27,422 bases of DNA from the NCBI GenBank assembly GCA_004144935.1, contig SDZP01000004.1, forward strand, positions 1 through 27,422, written 5' to 3'. The translations under genes were made by a program, and so were the position numbers. The notes under the pieces were generated by a model that was given only the letters and a program-made list of their open reading frames with translations, was not told the DNA's origin and ran no database searches. Below are positions 22,123 to 27,422 of the stretch, in pieces. How positions within the stretch are numbered: position 1 is the first letter of the stretch; every line of letters starts with the position of its first letter. Source of the stretch: Caulobacteraceae bacterium (GTDB taxonomy: Bacteria > Pseudomonadota > Alphaproteobacteria > Caulobacterales > Caulobacteraceae).

Positions 22123-23147
22123 CCGACGCGCCTGGAAGCGGGCGCGGCGTCGTCCTGATCAACGACACACGCGCCGATCTTCATCACGGCTGCTGGCGGG
22201 TGATGCGGACGCTGGAGGCGCAGCTGGCCCGGGTCGGACTGCGGGTCCTGGCCCGCGCGCCGGCCCATCTCGACTGGCGAAAGGACCCCGCGGTCGGCCA
22301 GGCCATCGCCCGGGCGGCCCTGGTTGTCGTCAATGGCGAGGGCACCATCCACCATGACCGTCCGGCCGGCGCCGCCCTGCTGGCCGTCGGCGCGGCCGCC
22401 AGGGCCGCCGGCGTTCCCGCCGCCCTGATCAACGCCAGTTGGGACGCCAACGGCCCCGCCTACGCCGAAGCCCTCGGCGACTTTTCCCTGGTCAGCGCCC
22501 GCGAGACCCGCTCCGCCGCCCAGATCCAGTCGGCCGGCCTCAGCGCCCGCGTGGTCCCCGACCTGTCGCTGTTCGAGCCGGTCGTCCCCCCGCCGACCCG
22601 CGCCGGCGTCGGCTTTACCGACAGCGTCCTGCGCGGCGTCGCCCTCGACCTGGAGACCGCCCGCAAGCGGCTGGGCGGCATCGCCCTGCCCATTCACTTC
22701 AACCCGCCGGGTCTGAAGGGCAGCCTGAAGAACCTGCGCGACGGAGTGGCCAGGCGCGATCTCGCCGATCCCGGCTTCCTGGCCCGCGCCATCGCCGCCC
22801 GCCTGGCCTGGCGCGCCGCCGAGACGCCGGACGAGGCCGACTACATGGCCAGGGTGGCGCGACTGGATCTGCTGGTCACCGGCCGCTTCCACGCCGCCAC
22901 CTTCGCGCTGGCCGCCCGGACGCCGGTGCTGGCGGCGGAGTCCAACACCCACAAGATCGGCGCCACCTTCGACGACGCCGGCCTCGCCCCCTGGCGACGG
23001 ATCGCCCCGGCCGACCTGACCGCCGACCTGCTGGACCGGGCCAGACACTGGGAGCCGGCCGAGACGGCGGCGCTGGAGGACTTCCTGGCCGATGGCCGCC
23101 GCGCGACCACCGCCCTGTTCGACGATCTGGCGAAACTGGCGGCATGA
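22119..23147 (+). CDS. Polysaccharide pyruvyltransferase family protein
   Basis: 342-aa member of the polysaccharide pyruvyl transferase family (PF04230). Characterised relatives move pyruvate from phosphoenolpyruvate onto a sugar of the lipid-linked repeat unit, forming a ketal and adding negative charge; some family members have other roles. GT-B-like fold features: VLINDTRADLHHGCW near the N-terminus, VVVNGEGTIHHD (69-80), SLVSARETRSAAQI mid-protein, and G255-R256-F257-H258 in VTGRFHAATFALA followed by PVLAAESNTHKI. The G-x-H-A-x-x-x-A-L pattern is the family hallmark. Start is GTG 22119, sharing GTGA with the EpsG-like stop; a GAGG at 22105-22108 is suitably spaced. The stop shares ATGA with the next gene. 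Confidence 0.87.
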   Translation: MTDAPGSGRGVVLINDTRADLHHGCWRVMRTLEAQLARVGLRVLARAPAHLDWRKDPAVGQAIARAALVVVNGEGTIHHDRPAGAALLAVGAAARAAGVPAALINASWDANGPAYAEALGDFSLVSARETRSAAQIQSAGLSARVVPDLSLFEPVVPPPTRAGVGFTDSVLRGVALDLETARKRLGGIALPIHFNPPGLKGSLKNLRDGVARRDLADPGFLARAIAARLAWRAAETPDEADYMARVARLDLLVTGRFHAATFALAARTPVLAAESNTHKIGATFDDAGLAPWRRIAPADLTADLLDRARHWEPAETAALEDFLADGRRATTALFDDLAKLAA

Positions 23148-24451
23148 CGGCCCCCGCGCCCTCACCGGATGACATCTGGGCCCTGGAGCTGGCCAAGGCC
23201 CGGCAGGCGGCGGGACCGGACGTCCCCTCCGGCGGCGGCTTCTGGCCGGCGGCCCTGCTCGGCATCGCCGCCTGGGCCCGCACCCTCCTGTTCACCCCGC
23301 CGGGCGACCCGCTGCCGGACGTCCCTCTGGTCGCGGCGATGCATGGCGAGATCTCAAACCGGACCCGCCACCTCATCGCCGCCCTTGCGAACGGGGCCCC
23401 GGCCGCGCCGATCCTGCTGCTGGGCCGCCCGCAGCTGGAGCGCGCCGCCTTCCGTCAGGCGCTCAGGCAGGCCGGGGTGACCGGCCCGCTGGTCCGTCCC
23501 TTCGACATGGCCAGCGCCCTGGCCGCCCTGCCGGCCATAATGCGCCGTCTGGGCGAGGGCGCCCGCCGTGTCGGCGCGGCCGACTGGCGCCCCGCCGCCC
23601 GCGACTTGGCGGCGATCTGTTTCCGGGTCATGCTCGGCGAGACCCACGCCCGCTGGGTCGCCCGCCATGCGCCGCAAGGCCCGCGAACCGTGGTCTTCGG
23701 CCACACCGGCGTCGCCGACAGCCATCTGCTCGAGCGGGCCTTGCAGGCTCGCGGCGCCCGCACCGTCCACTGGGTGCACGGGGTCAGCCTTGGCCTGAAC
23801 TTCGTCGCCGGTTCGGATCTGGGGCTCTTCCAGTGCGGCTCGGACGCCCGCTGGCATCAGGCGCTCGGGGGCTATGGCCAGGCCGCCAGCCTGCCGGCCG
23901 AGCCGCCGGCGCCGGCGGCTGGCGGGGAGGGCTGGCTGGTGCTCTCCAATCTGGTCCATCCGATGAACGCGGAGTTCCGGCGGCACGGGGTGGCGGGCGA
24001 GGCCGCCCTGCTGGAGGCCGTCGCCATGGCCGCCGGGTCGGCCCGCAAGGTCTGGAAGCCGCATCCGATCCTGGACAGCCTCGATCCCTCGGTGCGGCAG
24101 GCCATCGAGGCCCGCGCCGCCGCCCTCGGCTTCAGCCGCTGGCCCGCCGCCGATGGGCTGGCTCGGGCCGCGGAATTCGGCGTCGTCGTCGCCACCCCGT
24201 CCACGGTCGCCCTGGACGTCCTCAAGCTCGGGGTCCTGCCGGTGCTGTTCGGGGGTGGCGATCTCGACCCGGCCAGCGCGCTGGCGCAGCTGCCGCTCAA
24301 GGCCGACAGCGCCGCCGGGCTGACGGCCGCCGCGGCTCGCCATATTGCCGCGCGGGCCGAGCTGTTCGCCGCCGCCTGGACGGCCATCGCCCCCGGCCGG
24401 GCCCCGACCCTGGCCGAGCTGGCGGCCCTGGCCCGGTCCGACATACCCTGA
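23144..24451 (+). CDS. Uncharacterised GT-B-like protein of the EPS locus
   Basis: 435-aa predicted cytosolic protein I cannot assign to a named family. Visible: HGEISNRTRHLIAAL (N-terminal Rossmann-like half), VVFGHTGVADSHLLERAL (H187-T-G), TVHWVHGVSLGLNF (W210-V-H-G), then in the second half WLVLSNLVHPMN, VWKPHPIL (K305-P-H-P308) and VVVATPSTVALDVLKLGVLPVLFGGG (T351-P-S-T354). The K-P-H-P plus (T/P)-S-T-x-x-x-(D/E) combination resembles KpsC/KpsS Kdo-transferases and CDP-glycerol glycerophosphotransferases, so a transferase acting on a CDP- or UDP-linked donor is plausible. It starts inside the stop of the pyruvyltransferase (ATGA) and ends 2 bp from the convergent cysNC stop. It may be a missing glycosyltransferase or capping enzyme. 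Confidence 0.75.
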   Translation: MTAPAPSPDDIWALELAKARQAAGPDVPSGGGFWPAALLGIAAWARTLLFTPPGDPLPDVPLVAAMHGEISNRTRHLIAALANGAPAAPILLLGRPQLERAAFRQALRQAGVTGPLVRPFDMASALAALPAIMRRLGEGARRVGAADWRPAARDLAAICFRVMLGETHARWVARHAPQGPRTVVFGHTGVADSHLLERALQARGARTVHWVHGVSLGLNFVAGSDLGLFQCGSDARWHQALGGYGQAASLPAEPPAPAAGGEGWLVLSNLVHPMNAEFRRHGVAGEAALLEAVAMAAGSARKVWKPHPILDSLDPSVRQAIEARAAALGFSRWPAADGLARAAEFGVVVATPSTVALDVLKLGVLPVLFGGGDLDPASALAQLPLKADSAAGLTAAAARHIAARAELFAAAWTAIAPGRAPTLAELAALARSDIP

Positions 24452-24453
24452 AT

Positions 24454-26352
24454 TCAAATCTGGCCGGCGGCGTCCAGCCAGGCGACGATCCGCTCCGCCG
24501 CCTCGACCGGCGACAGGCCGGTGGTGTCGACGACGATCTCGGCCGCCTCGGGCTCCTCATAGGGGCTGTCGACGCCCGTGAAGTTCTTCAGCTGCCCGGC
24601 CCGGGCCTTGGCGTAGAGACCCTTCACGTCCCGCTTCTCGGCCTCCGCCAGGGGGGTGGAGACGAAGACCTCGACGAACTCGCCCTCGCCCATCAGTTCG
24701 CGGGCCAGGCGACGCTCGGCGCGGAAGGGGCTGATGAAGGCGGTCAGCACGATCAGGCCGGCGTCGACCATCAGCCTGGCGACCTCGGCGACCCGGCGGA
24801 TGTTCTCGACCCGGTCTTCCTCGGTGAAGCCGAGATCGCGGTTGAGGCCGTGGCGGACGTTGTCGCCGTCCAGCAGGTAGGTGTGGCGGCCGGCGGCGAG
24901 CAGGCGCTTCTCGACCAGGTTGGCGATGGTCGACTTGCCGGCCCCCGAGAGGCCGGTGAACCAGACGACGCGGCCCTTCTGGCCCTTGAGGGCGGCGCGG
25001 GCGGCCTTGTCGACGTCGGTGGCCTGCCAGTGGATGTTGTCCGAGCGGCGCAGGGCGAAATGCAGCATGCCGGCCCCGACGGTGCGGTTGCTGATCCGGT
25101 CGATGAGGATGAAGCCGCCGAGATCGCGGTTCTCGGCATAGGGGGTGAAGGGGATCGGCTTGCTCAGCGAGAGGTTGCAGACGCCGATCTCGTTGAGGTC
25201 CAGCCGCTTGGCGGCGGTGTGCTCCAGGGTGTTGACGTTGACCCGGTACTTGGGCTCGGTGATCGTCGCCTGGACGGTCTGGGCCCCGATCTTCAAGAGG
25301 TAGGGCCGGCCCGGCAGCATCGCGTCGTCGTCCATCCAGACCAGGGTGGCCTCGAACTGGTCGGCGACGGCGACCGGATCGTCGGCGGCGGCGATGACGT
25401 CGCCCCGGGAGATATCGATCTCGTCGTCCAGGGTCAGGGTGACCGACTGGCCGGCGACGGCCTGGTCCAGGTCGCCCGGCAGGACGACGATGCGGGCCAC
25501 CCGGCTTTCGCGACCGGACGGCAGCACGCGGACGCGGTCGCCCGGCCTGACCGTGCCGGCCGCGATCTGGCCGGAGAAGCCGCGGAAGTCGAGGTTGGGG
25601 CGGTTGACCCACTGCACCGGCATGCGGAAGGACTGGCCCTGCAGGTCGGCCTCGACCGGGGCCTCCTCCAGCCAGCGCATCAGCGGCGGGCCGTCGTACC
25701 AGGGGGCCCGGGCGCTGGGCTCGGTGATGTTGTCGCCGTCGAGGGCGCTCATCGGGATGGCGGTGAAGCCGGTCAGGCCGATCTGGGCGGCGAAAGCGCG
25801 GTACTCGGCCAGGATTTCGTCGAAACGGGCCTGGCTCCAGTCGACCAGGTCCATCTTGTTGATGGCCAGGACGATATTCTTGATGCCCAGCAGGCTGACC
25901 AGATAGCTGTGGCGGCGGGTCTGGGTGAGCACGCCCCGGCGGGCGTCGATCAGGATGACGGCGGCGTCGGCGGTCGAGGCGCCGGTGACCATGTTGCGGG
26001 TGTACTGCTCGTGGCCGGGGGTGTCGGCGACGATGAACTTGCGGCTCTCGGTGGAGAAGAAGCGGTAGGCGACATCGATGGTGATGCCCTGTTCCCGCTC
26101 GGCCGCCAGGCCGTCGACCAGCAGGGCGAAGTCGATCTTGCCGCCCTGGGTGCCGACCTTCTTGGAGTCGGCCTCGAGGGCCGCCAGCTGGTCCTCGAAG
26201 ATCATCTTGGAATCGTAGAGCAGCCGGCCGATCAGGGTCGACTTGCCGTCGTCGACGCTGCCGCAGGTGATGAAGCGCAGCAGGCTCTTGTGGTGGTGCG
26301 CCTCGAGATAGGCGTCGATGTCCTCGGCGATGAGGTCGGAAACGTGGGCCAT
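24454..26352 (-). CDS. cysNC: Bifunctional sulfate adenylyltransferase subunit 1/adenylylsulfate kinase (CysNC)
   Basis: Fusion of the GTPase subunit of ATP sulfurylase (CysN) and APS kinase (CysC), 632 aa, cytosolic. Together with CysD it makes APS from sulfate and ATP, then phosphorylates it to PAPS. GTPase motifs: GSVDDGKS (31-38), DTPGH (110-114), NKMD (165-168). Beta-barrel domains follow (about 240-440). The kinase has P-loop GLSGAGKS with K473, then DGDNVRHGLNRDLGF, the FISPFRAERRLAR loop, and VKGLYAKARAG near the end. Start is ATG 26352 (MAHVSDLIAED); the frame stays open upstream to 26427 through the palindromic repeat, giving non-homologous residues. PAPS can feed cysteine synthesis or sulfation of surface polysaccharides. 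It converges on the EPS genes with a 2-bp gap. Confidence 0.97.
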   Translation of the reverse strand: MAHVSDLIAEDIDAYLEAHHHKSLLRFITCGSVDDGKSTLIGRLLYDSKMIFEDQLAALEADSKKVGTQGGKIDFALLVDGLAAEREQGITIDVAYRFFSTESRKFIVADTPGHEQYTRNMVTGASTADAAVILIDARRGVLTQTRRHSYLVSLLGIKNIVLAINKMDLVDWSQARFDEILAEYRAFAAQIGLTGFTAIPMSALDGDNITEPSARAPWYDGPPLMRWLEEAPVEADLQGQSFRMPVQWVNRPNLDFRGFSGQIAAGTVRPGDRVRVLPSGRESRVARIVVLPGDLDQAVAGQSVTLTLDDEIDISRGDVIAAADDPVAVADQFEATLVWMDDDAMLPGRPYLLKIGAQTVQATITEPKYRVNVNTLEHTAAKRLDLNEIGVCNLSLSKPIPFTPYAENRDLGGFILIDRISNRTVGAGMLHFALRRSDNIHWQATDVDKAARAALKGQKGRVVWFTGLSGAGKSTIANLVEKRLLAAGRHTYLLDGDNVRHGLNRDLGFTEEDRVENIRRVAEVARLMVDAGLIVLTAFISPFRAERRLARELMGEGEFVEVFVSTPLAEAEKRDVKGLYAKARAGQLKNFTGVDSPYEEPEAAEIVVDTTGLSPVEAAERIVAWLDAAGQI

Positions 26353-26354
26353 GC

Positions 26355-26504
26355 CTAAACCCCGCTCATCCCGGCGAAGGCCGGGATCCAGTTCGAGGGG
26401 CGCAGACCCATCCGGGCAGGACTGCAAACAGAGCGCCTGTGCTGGATCCCGGCCTTCGCCGGGATGAGCGGAGGAAACAGACTGAGCAGAGCGGAGAGCG
26501 CCAT
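26355..26504 (-). other. 49-codon bridging open frame between cysD and cysN
   Basis: ATG at 26504-26502 overlaps the cysD stop as TGATG. The frame stays open through the whole palindromic repeat and ends in TAG at 26357-26355, two bases before the cysN ATG. The predicted peptide (49 aa) has the repeat-derived pieces IPAKAGIQ and WIPAFAGM and no recognisable domain. It may simply keep ribosomes on the mRNA between the two subunit genes; coding for a useful peptide is doubtful. Confidence 0.3.
26362..26471. repeat. REP-like palindromic element (copy 2), perfect 30-bp arms
   Basis: Bases 26362-26391 are the exact reverse complement of 26442-26471 (30 bp, no mismatch), separated by a 50-bp spacer. 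The inner core ATCCCGGCGAAGGCCGGGAT is itself partly palindromic. It occupies most of the 151 bp between cysD and cysN, an unusual within-operon site. The core resembles the imperfect copy at 2325-2420. Perfect arms suggest recent acquisition or gene conversion. Confidence 0.9.
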
Positions 26505-27418
26505 CAGAAATACCCTTCCTGCTTCTTCTTCTCCATCGAGGCGGCCTGGTCGTGGTCGATCATCCGGCCCTGGCGCTCCGACGTCGTGGTCAGCAGCATC
26601 TCCTGGATGATCTGCGGCAGGCTGGTCGCCGTGCTCTCCACCGCCCCGGTCAGGGGGTAGCAGCCGAGGGTGCGGAAGCGGACCGACTTCATCATCGGGA
26701 CTTCGCCGGGGCGCAGCGGCATGCGGTCGTCGTCGACCATGATCAGCGTCCCGTCGCGCTCAACCACCGGGCGCACGGCCGAATAGTAGAGCGGCACGAT
26801 CGGGATGCTCTCGAGCTGGATGTATTGCCAGATGTCCAGCTCGGTCCAGTTGGAGATCGGGAACACCCGGATGCTCTCGCCCGGCTGTTTGCGGGCGTTG
26901 TAGAGCTTCCACAGTTCGGGACGCTGGTTCTTGGGGTCCCAGCGGTGGCCGGCCGAGCGGAAGCTGAACACCCGCTCCTTGGCCCGGCTCTTTTCCTCGT
27001 CGCGGCGGGCGCCGCCGAAGGCCGCGTCGAAGCCGTACTTGTCGAGGGCCTGTTTCAGCCCCTCGGTCTTCCAGATGTCGGTGTGCAGGGCGCTGCCGTG
27101 GTCGAAGGGGTTGATGCCCTTCTCGACGGCCTCCGGGTTCTTGTGGACCAGCAGCTCGAAGCCCAGCTCCTTGGCCATCTGTTCGCGCATCTCGTACATG
27201 GCCTGGAACTTCCAGGTGGTGTCGACGTGCAGCAGCGGGAAGGGCGGCTTGGAGGGATAGAAGGCCTTGGCGGCGAGGTGCAGCATCACCGCGCTGTCCT
27301 TGCCGATCGAATACAGCATCACCGGCCGCTCGGCCTCCGAGACGACCTCGCGCATGATGTGGATGCTCTCGGCTTCCAGGCGCTGCAGGTGGGTCAGGCG
27401 GGCGGGGGACAACGTCAT
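26504..27418 (-). CDS. cysD: Sulfate adenylyltransferase subunit 2 (CysD)
   Basis: Catalytic subunit of ATP sulfurylase, 304 aa, cytosolic, forming APS with CysN. It belongs to the PP-loop ATP pyrophosphatase superfamily: SIGKDS at residues 37-42, then LLHVDTTWKF, GGARRDEEKSRAKER in the middle, and LGCYPLTGAVES near the C-terminus. The end MEKKKQEGYF is the typical CysD C-terminus. Length is normal, so the gene is complete, with its ATG only four bases from the window edge; the promoter lies outside. It precedes cysNC on the minus strand, with a REP-like palindrome and a 49-codon open frame between. Any transcription-level regulation is not visible. Confidence 0.97.
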   Translation of the reverse strand: MTLSPARLTHLQRLEAESIHIMREVVSEAERPVMLYSIGKDSAVMLHLAAKAFYPSKPPFPLLHVDTTWKFQAMYEMREQMAKELGFELLVHKNPEAVEKGINPFDHGSALHTDIWKTEGLKQALDKYGFDAAFGGARRDEEKSRAKERVFSFRSAGHRWDPKNQRPELWKLYNARKQPGESIRVFPISNWTELDIWQYIQLESIPIVPLYYSAVRPVVERDGTLIMVDDDRMPLRPGEVPMMKSVRFRTLGCYPLTGAVESTATSLPQIIQEMLLTTTSERQGRMIDHDQAASMEKKKQEGYF

Positions 27419-27422
27419 GGGC

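Noticed and set aside
22439..23143. N-terminal extension of the GT-B-like gene inside the pyruvyltransferase gene
   Set aside because: Translation is Arg/Pro-rich and out of frame with the conserved pyruvyltransferase; the ATGA start at 23144 fits the locus style.
23833..26358. An 841-codon plus-strand open frame spanning the end of the EPS locus and cysNC
   Set aside because: It crosses two unrelated genes on both strands and shows only repetitive Asp/Gly/Val composition; CysNC on the minus strand is unambiguous.

Overview
The window is GC-rich, gene-dense DNA from a bacterial chromosome. Protein content and codon style point to an alphaproteobacterium, most likely Caulobacteraceae (Caulobacter, Phenylobacterium, Brevundimonas or a relative). 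The clues are an adjacent pseB-pseC pair (flmA-flmB in Caulobacter), a fused cysN-cysC, many ATGA/GTGA gene overlaps, and palindromic intergenic repeats with a GCGAAGGC core. The genus is an inference. No rRNA, tRNA, insertion sequence, phage gene or CRISPR array was seen.

Layout. (1) 30-2881 holds housekeeping and accessory genes: a VanZ-like membrane protein, a HAD hydrolase translationally coupled to a pterin-4a-carbinolamine dehydratase, an SDR oxidoreductase, a REP-like palindrome and a secreted FliL-like protein. (2) 2978-5180 holds pseB-pseC, which make UDP-4-amino-4,6-dideoxy-L-AltNAc, the first intermediates of pseudaminic acid. (3) 5178-24451 is a large exopolysaccharide or capsule locus. 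It contains a WecA/MraY-type initiating phosphoglycosyl transferase (minus strand). Next is a plus-strand export block: PHP-type tyrosine phosphatase, OPX lipoprotein, Wzc-like co-polymerase/BY-kinase, and a TPR plus carbohydrate-binding-like membrane protein. A minus-strand cassette follows: GT4, asparagine-synthase-type amidotransferase, GT4. The last plus-strand block has a FecR-like anchored protein, an O-antigen-ligase/Wzy-family protein, a TviB-type UDP-HexNAc dehydrogenase, a uronate 4-epimerase, an EpsG-family polymerase-like protein, a polysaccharide pyruvyltransferase and an unrecognised GT-B-like protein. (4) 24454-27418 (minus) is cysD and cysNC, making APS/PAPS, separated by a second REP-like palindrome.

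How the genes fit together. The locus looks like a Wzx/Wzy-type pathway for an acidic heteropolysaccharide. A PNPT-type initiator loads the first sugar phosphate on undecaprenyl phosphate. Glycosyltransferases extend the unit. The dehydrogenase and epimerase supply a HexNAc-uronic acid. The amidotransferase could turn its carboxylate into a uronamide, and the pyruvyltransferase could add ketal pyruvate. One or both of the O-antigen-ligase-family and EpsG proteins polymerise, and the OPX/PCP/kinase/phosphatase set exports and controls chain length. No flippase is visible in the window. The structural chemistry is inferred from families, not shown.

The noncoding signals most worth attention are a terminator-like hairpin enclosing the start codon of the ligase/polymerase gene (17129-17183), a near-perfect 15-bp stem-loop in a 493-bp geneless leader (16386-16419), three copies of TTTGGTTG confined to EPS intergenic regions, and a 49-codon open frame bridging cysD and cysN exactly through a 30-bp perfect inverted repeat.
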